The translations under genes and the position numbers were made by a program. This document shows, piece by piece, positions 1 through 10,925 of a stretch of DNA of 64,000 nucleotides; position 1 is the first letter of the stretch; each line of letters starts with the position of its first letter. Below the pieces are notes generated by a model that had not been told where the DNA came from, did not search any database, and saw nothing but the letters and a program-made list of their open reading frames with translations. This stretch comes from Pyruvatibacter mobilis (GTDB lineage: Bacteria; Pseudomonadota; Alphaproteobacteria; CGMCC-115125): positions 1,529,501-1,593,500 of the forward strand of contig NZ_CP051630.1 of NCBI RefSeq assembly GCF_012848855.1, written 5' to 3'.

Positions 1-975
1 GCCGAACCAGATGGCTGCCAGCAGCACGAGCAGCGCCACCATGACGTAGATGAGGGCGAAGGTGAGCTGGAAGGTGTAGCGGCGGCTTTCGAGATTGTCG
101 TATTCCGCGGCGGCCGCCTGGGTGCGGGCCAGGTGGTCCAGCACGCGCGCATCAACGAAGCGGGTGACGAGCAGGAAGGCATCCTCGAAGCCGGTCAGCC
201 GCACCAGTGCCTGCACCTGGTCACCGGCTTCGCTCGACGTCAGGTGGGCTTCGCCCTCCCCCAGCTCCTTCAGGAATTCCGGGGTCGGCGGATCAATCCG
301 CGTCTGGGCGGAACCGTCCGCATAGGACATGAGGGTGCCGGATGAATCCGCCACGAAGGCGCCGGACAGGGAGCGGAGTGCCGCCTGCGTCGTCATCACC
401 TCGCGGAAGCGGGCGGGATTGGAAAAGTAAAGCGGTGCGTAGCGGTTGAGGTCCGCCGCCATGGCCAGCGCGTCGGCGCGGAGCACCTGGCGGTGCTCGT
501 CCAGATAGGCCTGGGCGACAGTGGCGGCATTGTTGACGATGGTGCGGGTGCGGTCGGAGAACCAGGAATCGAGGCTGCGGTCGAGGGTGATGGCCGCGAA
601 GACGGCCACGATGATGGCCGGCATGATCGCCACGAGGCTGAACATGGCGACGAGCCGCACATGCAGCCGCGCACCCGCATTGCCGGCGCGGCGGGCCATC
701 CACAGGCGCACGAGCCGGTAGGCGATGAGGGCCAGCAGGGTCAGCACCAGCGCCAGGTTGACCAGCATCATGGCGATGGCCTGGCCGCGGGTGGGGGTGA
801 AATCAGTGGCGCCGGTCAGCGACAGATAGGTGATGATGCCGCTGATGACCGCGGCGATGGCCAGGGCGATGCCGAGAAAGGTGGGCCACTGGATACGACG
901 CAGCCACCAGGCAACGCGCGCTGTGGCGGTCCTGTAGGAGCCCTTGAGATCTGCTGTCGAACTTGTGGACGTCAT
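1..975 (-). CDS. ntrY: NtrY nitrogen-regulation sensor kinase, N-terminal part (runs off the window)
   Basis: This is the first 325 codons of a membrane sensor histidine kinase; the HAMP, PAS and kinase domains would lie beyond the left edge. The N-terminus has three hydrophobic helices near residues 32-53, 66-88 and 104-128, then a long extracytoplasmic region, then a fourth helix at the window edge, which is the NtrY arrangement. The start is the ATG at 975. Identity rests on topology plus position just downstream of ntrB-ntrC, the usual dusB-ntrB-ntrC-ntrY order of alphaproteobacteria. About 155 bp separate it from ntrC, so it probably has its own promoter. NtrY with NtrX senses nitrogen or redox state in characterised relatives; that role is inferred here. 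Confidence 0.85.
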   Translation of the reverse strand, partial: MTSTSSTADLKGSYRTATARVAWWLRRIQWPTFLGIALAIAAVISGIITYLSLTGATDFTPTRGQAIAMMLVNLALVLTLLALIAYRLVRLWMARRAGNAGARLHVRLVAMFSLVAIMPAIIVAVFAAITLDRSLDSWFSDRTRTIVNNAATVAQAYLDEHRQVLRADALAMAADLNRYAPLYFSNPARFREVMTTQAALRSLSGAFVADSSGTLMSYADGSAQTRIDPPTPEFLKELGEGEAHLTSSEAGDQVQALVRLTGFEDAFLLVTRFVDARVLDHLARTQAAAAEYDNLESRRYTFQLTFALIYVMVALLVLLAAIWFG

Positions 976-1130
976 CCCCGGGGTGCCCTGTGTGCAAACC
1001 CCGTTTCAGCCCTGCGGTGTCACACCGGCCTCACGGGGGAAGCGGTATTGTGACGATGCAACAGATGCAAATCAACAACATTGTTGCCGGAATGCGACAG
1101 GCAGACAAGCACGCCAAGCCGTTGTTTCCG

Positions 1131-2562
<1,432 letters not shown>

Positions 2563-2573
<11 letters not shown>

Positions 2574-3741
2574 CTTGCTCTCCTGAGCCGTTGCCGATCA
2601 CGGCGCTGTTGGCACCGAGGGACGGGTTCCTGATGGGGGCGCGCTTGATGGGGAGGAGCACGCGGAACACGGTGCGGCGGGGCTGGCTGTCACATTCGAT
2701 GACGCCGCCATGGTCGCCGACAATCTTTGCCACCAGCGCAAGGCCGAGGCCGGTGCCGGAGGACTTGGTGGTAACGAAGGGATCAAACAGGTGCGGCAGC
2801 AGGTCCTCCGGCACGCCGGGGCCGTTGTCGCGCACACAGACTTCAAGCGGCAGGCTGACACGCTCGCTGCTGCCGGGAATGGAGAGACGCACGCCGGGCC
2901 GATACGCGGTAGAGATGACGATCTCGCCGTCTTCCGGGTCCACTGCTTCCGCGGCGTTCTTAACGAGGTTGAGGAAGACCTGGATCAGCTGGTCGCGGGA
3001 GCCGGGGACCGGCGGCAGGGAGGGGTCATATTCCTCCGTAAGCCGAATATCCTTTGCGACGCCCGTGCCGGCGAGGCGGCGGACATGGTCCAGCACCTCG
3101 TGGATGTTGACGGGCTCCACCTCCAGCGGGCGCTGGTCGGAGAACACCTCCATCGAATCCACCAGCTTGCAGATGCGGTCCACCTCCTCAGTGATCAGGC
3201 GGGTGAGATGGCGGTCTTCCGGCTGCACGCCCATTTCAAGGAGCTGGGCGGAGCCGCGAATACCGGACAGGGGGTTTTTGATTTCATGCGCCAGGACGGC
3301 GGCCATGCCCATCACCGAGCGGGCGGCGCCGCGATGGGTGAGCTGCCGGTCCATCTTGTGGGCGATGGTGCGCTCCTGGAGCATGACGGCGACGGCGCCG
3401 GGCTCCTCGACGATGGGGGCAACCTGGATGTCCACGTCCCGCTCGCCCATGCGCGGGCTGCCGATGGCGACGCCATATTCGGTGACGGAGGCGCCGGTGG
3501 CCTGCACCTGGTCAATAAGGGCGACAAGGGGGCTGCCGAAGGCCACGAGTTCGCTCGGCGGCTTGCCGAGAATGACGGCGGCGCTGGCTGCAAAGAACTG
3601 TTCGGCCACCACATTGACGAAGGCAACATTGCCGTCGGGATCGACCTTCATGACGGGATGCGGCAGGGCGTCCAGCAGATGCGCTTCCGGTGAGCCGGAA
3701 GAAAAATCAGCCTTGCTCAGGTCAATCGCGTGCTCTGCCAT
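2563..3741 (-). CDS. ntrB: NtrB (GlnL) nitrogen-sensing histidine kinase/phosphatase
   Basis: 392 aa soluble kinase. An N-terminal PAS domain ([20 protein letters not shown] region) is followed by the dimerisation/phospho-acceptor helix with the H-box [16 protein letters not shown] and a HATPase domain with N-box [10 protein letters not shown]1 box DNGPGVP and G2 box GTGLGLAL. NtrB phosphorylates or dephosphorylates NtrC according to PII signalling. The frame stays open upstream, but the ATG at 3741 ([10 protein letters not shown]) is the right start because it overlaps the dusB stop as TGATG and because the upstream extension is arginine/proline-rich out-of-frame dusB. Second gene of dusB-ntrB-ntrC. 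Confidence 0.96.
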
Positions 3742-4868
3742 CAGGCGGCGCTCTCCTCTGCGGCGGCTTGATCGCCGACGGCGGTGAAAATGGCGGTAAG
3801 GGCCGACAGCACCTCGGCGGGGTCGGACATGCGGCACAGGCTGGCCTTGGCGGCGCGCAGGCTGACGCCGAGATGCTGCTCGAGGTCTTCCACATACCAA
3901 GCCAGGTGTTTGCGGGCGCAGCGGACGCCCAGCGCCTCGCCGTAATGCTCCAGCGTATCGGCATAGTGGCGGCGGACGATCTCCAGCCGCTGTTCCGTAT
4001 CCGGATCTTCGGGCACGGGCCGCCCGGCGAGGGAGGCTGCGATCTGCGCCAGCCGCCACGGCGTGCCCTGGGCACCGCGCCCCACCATGACGCCGTCGGC
4101 ACCGGACTGGCCGAGGGCGTCTTCGGCGTCAGCAATGGTGCAGATATCGCCATTGACGATGAGGGGGACGCTGACGGCGGCCTTTACTTCGCGGACAAAG
4201 GCCCAGTCAGCGGTGCCGGTGTAGAACTGGTTGCGGGTGCGGCCATGCACGGTGACAAGTGCCACGCCTTCTTCCTCGGCGCGGGCGGCAAGCTCGGGCG
4301 CGTTGCGGCTGTCCATGTCCCAGCCGGTGCGCATCTTGAGGGTGACGGGCACATCCACCGCGTCGAGGGTGGCCTTTACGAGGTCGATGGCGTGATCGAG
4401 ATCGCGCATGAGCGCCGAGCCGGAGAGGCCTCCGACCACCTTCTTGGCGGGGCAGCCCATATTGATGTCGATGATGCGGGCACCGGAGGCCTGGGCGATG
4501 CGGGCCGCCTCCCCCATCCAGCGCGTTTCGCGGCCGGCGAGCTGCACGGCCATGGGCTCTTCCGCCGCCTCCCGGCGGGCGCGCAGGACCACGTCTTCCT
4601 TTTCACGGACAAGATCCTCGGACGCGATCATCTCGGAGACGACGAGGCCGCCGCCCTGGGCGCGGACGGCCCGGCGGAACGGCAGGTCGGTGATGCCGGA
4701 CATGGGAGCAAGAAACACCGGCTCCACATGGATGTCCGTGCCGCCCCGGCTGATGCACACAGGATCGCGCCGCACCTGACCGCCCGCCCCGTCTGCGGGA
4801 GCGGTGTCATCGGCGGCGGTGGACGGGGATGGGGCCCCGCCCGCTACTTGCTCAGTTGGTGTGCACAT
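3741..4868 (-). CDS. dusB: tRNA-dihydrouridine synthase DusB (NifR3)
   Basis: 375 aa FMN-dependent enzyme that reduces uridines in the tRNA D-loop. Family motifs are [13 protein letters not shown] near the start of the TIM barrel, the catalytic-cysteine motif [32 protein letters not shown] and [10 protein letters not shown]. The first 45-50 residues are low-complexity (Ala, Pro, Thr, Asp) and unlike the family, so the true start may be an internal GTG near 4759 giving about 339 aa; the annotated ATG at 4868 is the longest option. Coupled to ntrB by a one-base stop/start overlap. The historical name nifR3 reflects this conserved position. Confidence 0.94.
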   Translation of the reverse strand: MCTPTEQVAGGAPSPSTAADDTAPADGAGGQVRRDPVCISRGGTDIHVEPVFLAPMSGITDLPFRRAVRAQGGGLVVSEMIASEDLVREKEDVVLRARREAAEEPMAVQLAGRETRWMGEAARIAQASGARIIDINMGCPAKKVVGGLSGSALMRDLDHAIDLVKATLDAVDVPVTLKMRTGWDMDSRNAPELAARAEEEGVALVTVHGRTRNQFYTGTADWAFVREVKAAVSVPLIVNGDICTIADAEDALGQSGADGVMVGRGAQGTPWRLAQIAASLAGRPVPEDPDTEQRLEIVRRHYADTLEHYGEALGVRCARKHLAWYVEDLEQHLGVSLRAAKASLCRMSDPAEVLSALTAIFTAVGDQAAAEESAA

Positions 4869-4993
4869 ATTCTGGCTGCCTATTTGTTGATCAAACTACA
4901 CAGATGCGCGGGCCGCGACAAGCGGTAAGGTGCGGCTTTGCATGATATTTTTGCCCCCGGCGCTTGGCAGGCCGGGGAGCGGCGGCTAGCTTT

Positions 4994-5027
4994 CAGCCCC
5001 AAATTCCCGAGGGGCTGCCTGTTTTTT
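4994..5027 (+). terminator. Terminator-like hairpin in the ispDF leader
   Basis: CAGCCCC (4994-5000) pairs with GGGGCTG (5011-5017), followed by CCTGTTTTTT. A second GC hairpin (CCCCGGC / GCCGGGG, about 4955-4980) precedes it. It lies between divergent dusB and ispDF, about 35 bp before the ispDF start, where a simple gene-end terminator is not expected. It may attenuate ispDF or end a short transcript. Confidence 0.5.
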
Positions 5028-5061
5028 CGCATGTCCCGTTTTTCAGGCAGACCCTTAGTCC

Positions 5062-6246
5062 ATGACCGCCCAGCCCGCTACCGCCGTCCTGATTGTCGCC
5101 GCCGGGCGCGGCCACCGGTTTGGCGGCGACATGCCCAAGCAATATATGCCGCTGCAGGGTGCCGTCGTGCTGACCCATACGCTGCGCGCCTTCCTGCAGC
5201 ACCCGGATGTGGCGCAGGTGATTACCGCGATCCACCCGGATGACCGGGACCTCTATGATGCCGCTATTGCACCGCTGGGCACCCAGCCGAAGCTGCTGGC
5301 GCCGGTGCATGGGGGGGCCGAGCGGCAGGATTCGGTGCGGATGGGGCTCGAGGCGCTGGCAGCGCATGGCCCCGCCAAGGTACTGATCCAGGACGGGGCG
5401 CGGCCGCTGGCGAGCGCCGGGCTGATCACCCGGGTGGTGAGCGCGCTGGACACGCACGCAGCCGCCCTGCCCTGCGTGGCGGTGACGGACACCCTGAAGC
5501 GGGTGGCGGACGGCATGGTGGGCGATACGGTTGACCGGACCGGGCTGGCGCGCGCGCAGACGCCGCAGGGCTTCCGCTTCGCCGAGATCATGGCGGCGCA
5601 CAAAGCGGTGGCAGGTGAAGCGCTGACGGATGACGCGGCGGTGGCGGAACGGGCCGGGATGGCCATAGCGCTGGTTGAGGGTGCGGAGGACAATTTGAAG
5701 ATCACGACCCAGGACGACCTTGTGCGGGCGGAGGGGCTCTTGTCCCTGCGGCTGGGGGATATCCGCACCGGCTCCGGCTTCGACGTACACAAATTCGATG
5801 CGCCGGGCACGGCGAGCGAGATCATGCTGTGCGGCATTCCGGTGCCCCATGATTGCGACACGGTGGGCCATTCGGATGCGGATGTGGGGCTGCATGCGCT
5901 CACCGATGCGCTTCTCGGTGCCATCGGCGCGGGTGATATCGGCGAACACTTCCCGCCCAGTGATCCGCAGTGGAAGGGCGCGGCCTCGTGGAAGTTCCTT
6001 GCCCATGCGGCGGGGCTGGTGCGGGAGCGCGGCGGGGTCATCGCCAGTGCCGACATCACCATCATCTGCGAACGGCCCAAGGTGGGTCCGTACCGCCCGG
6101 CCATGCGCGCCCGGGTGGCGGAGATCCTGGAGATCACCGAGGAGCGGGTGTCGGTGAAGGCGACGACGACCGAGCAGCTGGGCTTCACCGGCCGCCGCGA
6201 GGGCATTGCCGCGCAGTCGGTGGCAACCGTCAGGCTGCCCCTATGA
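5062..6246 (+). CDS. ispDF: Bifunctional IspD/IspF isoprenoid enzyme
   Basis: 394 aa fusion of two steps of the MEP isoprenoid pathway. Residues 1-228 are IspD (2-C-methyl-D-erythritol 4-phosphate cytidylyltransferase) with the nucleotide-binding motif [16 protein letters not shown]. Residues from about 232 are IspF (2,4-cyclodiphosphate synthase) with metal ligands in GFDVHKFD and the [19 protein letters not shown] motif. The fusion is typical of alphaproteobacteria and lets two non-consecutive steps (IspE acts between them) sit in one complex. Starts at ATG 5062 and overlaps pgpA by ATGA. Dxr, an earlier enzyme of the same pathway, is at 62.3-63.5 kb. Confidence 0.97.
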   Translation: MTAQPATAVLIVAAGRGHRFGGDMPKQYMPLQGAVVLTHTLRAFLQHPDVAQVITAIHPDDRDLYDAAIAPLGTQPKLLAPVHGGAERQDSVRMGLEALAAHGPAKVLIQDGARPLASAGLITRVVSALDTHAAALPCVAVTDTLKRVADGMVGDTVDRTGLARAQTPQGFRFAEIMAAHKAVAGEALTDDAAVAERAGMAIALVEGAEDNLKITTQDDLVRAEGLLSLRLGDIRTGSGFDVHKFDAPGTASEIMLCGIPVPHDCDTVGHSDADVGLHALTDALLGAIGAGDIGEHFPPSDPQWKGAASWKFLAHAAGLVRERGGVIASADITIICERPKVGPYRPAMRARVAEILEITEERVSVKATTTEQLGFTGRREGIAAQSVATVRLPL

Positions 6247-6743
6247 GCCGCTTTCTGACCCCGCTGCCGAAGGAGCTGCATTTCGCGGACCCGGTGGTGA
6301 CCATCGCAACATTCGGCGGGTCGGGCCTGCTGCGGCCGGCGCCGGGGACCTGGGGCACGCTGGCGGCGGTGTTCGCCGGCTGGCCCATCGCCGTGCTGGG
6401 CGGACCTGTGGCCATGAGCGTGGCCGCCGTGGTGGCGTTCCTCGCCGGGCTGTGGGCGACGGAACGGTATATCGAGGCGTCCGGCAATCAGGACCCAAGC
6501 GAAGTGGTGATCGACGAGGTGGCCGCGATGTGGCTGGTGATGGCCGCCCTGCCCCCGACGCCGCTGGCCTATCTGCTGGGCTTTGTCTTCTTCCGCCTGT
6601 TCGACATCTGGAAACCCTGGCCGATCCGGGGGCTTGAGCGCCGGGTGAAGGGCGAGATGGGGGTGATGGTCGATGACATGGTGGCGGCGATCTATGCCAT
6701 CATCGCCGCCTGGGTGGCGGGCATGGCGCTCTTCACCGTTTGA
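6243..6743 (+). CDS. pgpA: Phosphatidylglycerophosphatase A
   Basis: 166 aa integral membrane enzyme that dephosphorylates phosphatidylglycerol phosphate. Family hallmarks are the N-terminal [19 protein letters not shown] segment, the acidic motif [14 protein letters not shown] and a C-terminal [16 protein letters not shown], with four hydrophobic stretches. The start ATG at 6243 overlaps the ispDF stop by four bases. It is followed after 12 bp by pncC. Its function in phospholipid synthesis is established for the family. Confidence 0.93.
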   Translation: MSRFLTPLPKELHFADPVVTIATFGGSGLLRPAPGTWGTLAAVFAGWPIAVLGGPVAMSVAAVVAFLAGLWATERYIEASGNQDPSEVVIDEVAAMWLVMAALPPTPLAYLLGFVFFRLFDIWKPWPIRGLERRVKGEMGVMVDDMVAAIYAIIAAWVAGMALFTV

Positions 6744-6755
6744 CGGGAGACCCTG

Positions 6756-7259
6756 ATGGACACGCTTTTTCCCGGCCCGATCAGCAAGCTGGCGCAGCTG
6801 GTGCTGGCGGATGCACAGGCGGCGGGGCTGAAAGTCGCCACCGCTGAATCCTGCACCGGCGGGCTGGTGGCCGCGTGCCTGACGGACATTGCCGGGTCAT
6901 CGGCCGTGGTGGATGCGGGCTTTGTGACCTATTCCAACGAGGCCAAGCGGGCGATGCTCGGCGTGCAGGGTGACCTGATTGCGGATTTCGGCGCGGTGAG
7001 CGAGCCCGTTGCGCGGGCCATGGCCGAAGGCGCGATAGCCCGGTCGAACGCAGATGTGTCGGTGGCGATCACCGGTGTGGCCGGTCCCGGCGGCGGCACG
7101 CCGATGAAGCCCGTGGGGCTGGTGCATTTCGCCACCGCAAAGCGCGGCGGGCGCATCATGCATGACAGCCACCGCTTCGGGGATATCGGCCGTCACGAGG
7201 TGCGGCTCAAATCCATGGATGTGGCGCTCACCATGCTGCTTGGCCGGATCAGCGGCTAG
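6756..7259 (+). CDS. pncC: CinA C-terminal-domain nicotinamide-nucleotide amidase
   Basis: 167 aa, just the amidase domain without the N-terminal molybdopterin-like domain of full CinA. Motifs are AESCTGGLVAACLTDI with the catalytic serine, AGFVTYSNEAK and AITGVAGPGGGTPMKPVG. Members deamidate NMN to nicotinate mononucleotide for NAD recycling. It is the last gene of ispDF-pgpA-pncC and its 3' end overlaps the convergent ratA gene by four bases, so no room exists for a terminator between them. Confidence 0.9.
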   Translation: MDTLFPGPISKLAQLVLADAQAAGLKVATAESCTGGLVAACLTDIAGSSAVVDAGFVTYSNEAKRAMLGVQGDLIADFGAVSEPVARAMAEGAIARSNADVSVAITGVAGPGGGTPMKPVGLVHFATAKRGGRIMHDSHRFGDIGRHEVRLKSMDVALTMLLGRISG

Positions 7260-7780
7260 CTGCCTGCGACCGGGTTGGCTGGCGAGTTGGCCGGGGCCTG
7301 CTGTGGCCAGGCGGACGGGTCATTGGCATAAAGCTCGTGCGCGCGGGCCTCGAAGGCTTCGCCCATCTTGATCACCGCTTCTGCAAAGCGGCTTTCGATG
7401 ATCTTCTGCAGCGTCCGGCTCTTGAACGCGAAATCGACGAAGAAGCCGATGCGGGTGCCGGGGCGGCCCTGATCATCCGCATGCTGCGTAAATGTCCAGC
7501 GGTTGACCAGATGGGTGAACGGCCCGTCGAGATATTCAACCTCGATGCGCTTGCCGGCGCGGTCGAGGGTCACGCGGCTGGTGAAGCGCTCGCGGAACAC
7601 CTTGTAGGCGACGATGAGGTCAGCGGTCATCCGGTCCACGCCGTCGATGCGCTCACGGGTGCGGATGCGGGCACCTGCGCACCAGGGCAGAAACTCCGGA
7701 TAGCGGGCGACGTCGGCCACGAGGTCGAACATCTTTTCCGGGGTGTAGGGCACAAAACGCTGTTCGTCGTGGACCGGCAT
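7256..7780 (-). CDS. RatA/COQ10-like START-domain protein
   Basis: 174 aa SRPBCC (START-like) protein beginning [20 protein letters not shown], with AYKVFRERFTSRVTLD and FAFKSRTLQKIIESRF typical of the COQ10/RatA family. Mitochondrial Coq10 binds ubiquinone and supports respiration; E. coli RatA is described as inhibiting ribosome subunit association. Which role applies here cannot be told from sequence. The C-terminus carries a short Pro/Ala-rich tail. The start overlaps the lipA stop by one base (TGATG), a pairing seen in many alphaproteobacteria. Confidence 0.88.
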   Translation of the reverse strand: MPVHDEQRFVPYTPEKMFDLVADVARYPEFLPWCAGARIRTRERIDGVDRMTADLIVAYKVFRERFTSRVTLDRAGKRIEVEYLDGPFTHLVNRWTFTQHADDQGRPGTRIGFFVDFAFKSRTLQKIIESRFAEAVIKMGEAFEARAHELYANDPSAWPQQAPANSPANPVAGS

Positions 7781-8736
7781 CAGCGTCCCAATGCCCGTTC
7801 GCGGGCCTGTCTCATCTCCGCGAAGTCCTTGTCCGCATGGTAGGAGGACCGCGTCAGCGGCGTGGCGGAAACCTGCAGGAAGCCCTTGGCGCGGGCCACC
7901 CGCTCATAGGAGGCGAACTCATCCGGCGTGACGAAGCGGGCCACCGCATGGTGCTTGCGGGTGGGCTGCAGGTACTGGCCGATGGTGAGGAAATCCACCT
8001 CCGCCGTGCGCAGGTCATCCATCAGCTGCAAGACCTCGTCGCGCTCCTCGCCGAGGCCGACCATGATGCCGGACTTGGTGAAGACCGACGGGTCGAGCTG
8101 CTTGGCGCGCTCGAGCAGGCGGATGGAATGGTAGTAGCGCGCGCCGGGCCGCACCCGCAGATAAAGCGAAGGCACGGTCTCCAGATTGTGGTTGAACACA
8201 TCCGGGCGGGCCTCCATCACCACTTCAAGCGCGCCGTCCTTGCGGAGGAAATCGGGCGTCAGGATTTCGATGGTGGTGCCGGGCGCCTGATCGCGGATGG
8301 CGCGGATGACGGCGGCGAAATGCGCAGCGCCGCCATCGGCCAGGTCGTCGCGGTCGACGCTGGTGATGACCACATGGGCGAGGCCGAGCTTGGCCACCGC
8401 CTCCCCCACCCGGCCGGGTTCAGCATCGTCGAGCGGGGCCGGCAGGCCGGTGCGCACATTGCAGAAGGCGCAGGCGCGGGTGCAGGTGTCGCCCATGATC
8501 ATCATGGTGGCGTGGCGCTGGTCCCAGCACTCGCCGATATTCGGGCAGGCGGCCTCCTCGCACACGGTGTGCAGGCCGTGCTCCTTCACCACCTTGCGGG
8601 TGGCGGCGTAGCCCTTGCTGACCGGCGCCTTGACCCGGATCCAGTCCGGCTTGCGCAGCACCGGGCTATCCGGACGCTTCTGCTTTTCCGGGTGGCGGGG
8701 GCGGTTGCTCTGGGTGGTGTCGAGAACGGTTACCAT
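7780..8736 (-). CDS. lipA: Lipoyl synthase
   Basis: 318 aa radical-SAM enzyme that inserts two sulfurs into octanoyl groups on lipoyl domains. The auxiliary cluster motif [12 protein letters not shown] and the SAM cluster motif [10 protein letters not shown] are both present, with the C-terminal [11 protein letters not shown] chose ATG 8736 (MVTVLDTTQ); the open frame continues about 46 codons upstream without conserved sequence. Its product acts on the lipoyl domains of PdhB and PdhC encoded at 12.3-15.7 kb. Coupled to the START-domain gene downstream. Confidence 0.96.
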   Translation of the reverse strand: MVTVLDTTQSNRPRHPEKQKRPDSPVLRKPDWIRVKAPVSKGYAATRKVVKEHGLHTVCEEAACPNIGECWDQRHATMMIMGDTCTRACAFCNVRTGLPAPLDDAEPGRVGEAVAKLGLAHVVITSVDRDDLADGGAAHFAAVIRAIRDQAPGTTIEILTPDFLRKDGALEVVMEARPDVFNHNLETVPSLYLRVRPGARYYHSIRLLERAKQLDPSVFTKSGIMVGLGEERDEVLQLMDDLRTAEVDFLTIGQYLQPTRKHHAVARFVTPDEFASYERVARAKGFLQVSATPLTRSSYHADKDFAEMRQARERALGR

Positions 8737-8932
8737 GGCTTGCTGATCTTGGCGTGCTGACCTTGGGGACTTGCCGATCTTAGGCGTTGGACCACATCGG
8801 CCCGGGGGCCTGGTGGGCATGAGTACCAGGCGAATCCGGCCCGGGGCCGTATCTGCGTGGCTGGAGCCTAGCATATAGTGCCGCGTCTGCGGGCCGTGGG
8901 GTCACAAAAGCGAGGGCGGGCCGACAGGCTGC

Positions 8933-9403
8933 CTAGTTTAGGTCGAAGACGGTGCCGACGATGCCGGGGCGGCCATTGTCGAAGATGAGCGGCAGCATCA
9001 GGGATTCGATGCGCACATGCTCCAGATTGTCGCCGACGAAATTGCCCTGCAGGCAGAGCGGTTTGCCGTTCGCGATGATGTCCGCATACATGGCGGCGGT
9101 GCGACCGCCGACGTCATCGCCGTAGATTTCCTGAAGGGTCTTGCCGGTGACCACGCGGCGCATGCGCGCTTCGATGTCGCTGCCGACGAGGCGGAAACGG
9201 AACGTGTCGTCGGCCTCCTCGGCCACGAACACGCCGGGCAAGGCCGCAGCGATTTCGGCGGGATTGAGATCCGACCGGCGCAGGGGGCCGTTTTCCTGCC
9301 GCTTCTCCTGCCAATAGGCAAGCAGCTGGCGGCTGCCGGGGTGTTCCGGTTCTTCCACAGGGTCGGAGTGATATCCGAGGAACTGGGACTTGGACTGCAA
9401 CAT
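8933..9403 (-). CDS. PAS_5-type sensor-like protein (copy 1)
   Basis: 156 aa single-domain protein resembling the alphaproteobacterial PAS_5 family: N-terminal RQLLAYWQEKR, then LPGVFVAEE, FRFRLVGSDIEARMRRVVTGK and a C-terminal IVGTVFDL strand. No output domain, signal peptide or membrane segment is visible. It shares the FRLVGSDIEAR and IxGxxF signatures with the gene at 10302-10784, and the two flank a TerC-like gene. Members generally have no assigned ligand; function is unknown. Upstream lies the palindrome-like TTGTTTACAAACAA (9425-9438). Confidence 0.75.
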   Translation of the reverse strand: MLQSKSQFLGYHSDPVEEPEHPGSRQLLAYWQEKRQENGPLRRSDLNPAEIAAALPGVFVAEEADDTFRFRLVGSDIEARMRRVVTGKTLQEIYGDDVGGRTAAMYADIIANGKPLCLQGNFVGDNLEHVRIESLMLPLIFDNGRPGIVGTVFDLN

Positions 9404-9458
9404 CTTAGAGAGTTTCTTTCGCGTTTGTTTACAAACAACAAACGGGCTGGGAATGGGT

Positions 9459-9477
9459 GAAAAAGGGCGTCAGGCCC
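9459..9477 (-). terminator. Possible weak terminator of the terC-like gene
   Basis: Read leftward, GGGC-CTGAC-GCCC followed by TTTTT forms a short hairpin with a U-tract overlapping the terC stop codon. The stem is only four base pairs, so the call is tentative. Confidence 0.35.
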
Positions 9478-10213
9478 GGGTTTTCGCGACCTGGCTTTGC
9501 TGCTTAGCCCTGCGGCTTGTGCGCAGCAGGTTCAGCATTTCAACGCCCACCGCGAACGCCACCGCAAAGTACAGATATCCCTTGGGGATATGGAACTGCA
9601 GGCCGTCTGCGACAAGGGCCACGCCGATCAGCAGCAGGAAGGACAGCGCCAGCATCTTCACCGTCGGATGGCGGGCAACGAAGCCGCCGACCGCCTCAGC
9701 GGCGAACAGCATGACAAGGACGGCAATGACAACCGCTGCGACCATGATCTCGATGTCGCGGGCCATGCCGACAGCGGTGATGACGCTGTCGAGGGAAAAG
9801 ACGATGTCGAGGACGGCAATCTGCATGATGACCGAGGCGAAGCCAGCATGGCCCTTGGTCCTGGTCTCGCCGACCTCCCCTTCCACCGTGTGATGGATTT
9901 CGAGCGTGCCCTTGGCCAACAGGAACAGGCCACCGCCGATGAGGATGAGATCGCGGATGGAGACCGTGTGCTCGAACAGGGTGAACAGCGGCTGGGTGAG
10001 CTGCATGACCCACACGATGGAGAACAGGAGCAGGATGCGGGTGCCAAGCGCCGCCGCAAGGCCGATGCGGCGGGCGCGCTGGCGCTGATGCTCCGGCAGG
10101 CGGTCTGCCAGAATGGAGATGAAGACCAGATTGTCGATGCCCAGCACGATCTCGAGGATGGCGAGGGTGGCGAGGCTGGCCCAGGCTTCGGGCGATGCCA
10201 GGAGATCAATCAT
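9470..10213 (-). CDS. TerC-family integral membrane protein
   Basis: 247 aa with about seven hydrophobic segments. Family features are LEIVLGIDNLVFISILADRLP with acidic residues inside a helix and the internally repeated QIAVLDIVFSLDSVITAVGM, matching the two DN/DS signatures of TerC/YkoY transporters. Relatives export manganese, in some bacteria to load secreted metalloproteins; the name comes from tellurite resistance. No ter operon partners are nearby, so general metal export is more plausible than tellurite resistance. It sits between two PAS_5 paralogues on the same strand. Confidence 0.88.
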   Translation of the reverse strand: MIDLLASPEAWASLATLAILEIVLGIDNLVFISILADRLPEHQRQRARRIGLAAALGTRILLLFSIVWVMQLTQPLFTLFEHTVSIRDLILIGGGLFLLAKGTLEIHHTVEGEVGETRTKGHAGFASVIMQIAVLDIVFSLDSVITAVGMARDIEIMVAAVVIAVLVMLFAAEAVGGFVARHPTVKMLALSFLLLIGVALVADGLQFHIPKGYLYFAVAFAVGVEMLNLLRTSRRAKQQSQVAKTRA

Positions 10214-10301
10214 CTGCGGTCACGGCGTTGTGGAGGCGGCTTCGGGTGGGAGCGGCTTGGGGAGGGGCATCAATGCCTGATTGGCCGGTGCGCACGCAAC
10301 G

Positions 10302-10784
10302 TCAATCAAAGGCGAACATACCACCTATGATGTTCACACTGTGGCCGTCGCGAGCGCGCATGGGCAGCAGGAAGCTCTCATAATCCACATGCTCGATGCC
10401 GCTGCCGACGAAGCGGCCGCGCAGGATGTGGATCGTCTGGTTTGTGAAGATGTCTTCATACAGGGACTGCAGGCGCTCGGAGACCGGCTCGGTAAAGGCG
10501 CCGGTGCCGCGGCCGGTGAGGGAGATACCGAGGCGCGCCTCGATGTCGCTGCCGACGAGGCGGTAGCGGATGCCGCCGCGATTGTCCGGATCCTGCTCGA
10601 TGATGAACAGGCCGGGGGCGATGTCATAGAGGTCCAGCAGGTCGAAATCCGCCCGGCCCGGCAGGCCGTCGGCAGGCTTTTTGGCGAGATAATAGTCGTG
10701 CAGGCGGACATTGCTCGGATGCGCCGGGCGATCCGTATCGCTGGCGGTCCACTCAACATTCAGGCCCTCGGGAAGCTTGGCCAT
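10302..10784 (-). CDS. PAS_5-type sensor-like protein (copy 2)
   Basis: 160 aa paralogue of the 8933-9403 product: YRLVGSDIEARLG, RGRFVGSGIEHVDYESFLLP and C-terminal IIGGMFAFD align with it. The ATG at 10784 is chosen because a strong GGAGGAGG ribosome-binding site lies directly upstream; a longer frame reaches 10844. No output domain or membrane segment is present. The intergenic stretch upstream carries GTTTACAAA (10893-10901), also found upstream of copy 1. Function unknown. Confidence 0.72.
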   Translation of the reverse strand: MAKLPEGLNVEWTASDTDRPAHPSNVRLHDYYLAKKPADGLPGRADFDLLDLYDIAPGLFIIEQDPDNRGGIRYRLVGSDIEARLGISLTGRGTGAFTEPVSERLQSLYEDIFTNQTIHILRGRFVGSGIEHVDYESFLLPMRARDGHSVNIIGGMFAFD

Positions 10785-10925
10785 GGCCTCCTCCTTCCCC
10801 GGCGGCGCGGCCGGGTGTGACACTGACTTCAACCTTAGACGCAAAACCTCTGATTGAATAAGTGTTGTAAGAGGAAATGGTTCCGTAATTTCGTTTACAA
10901 AATCAATACTTTACGGATAACAGCG

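Noticed and set aside
7256-7259. Four-base overlap of convergent pncC and ratA as a sign of a wrong stop or frameshift
   Set aside because: Both proteins end normally for their families; short convergent overlaps are common in compact genomes.
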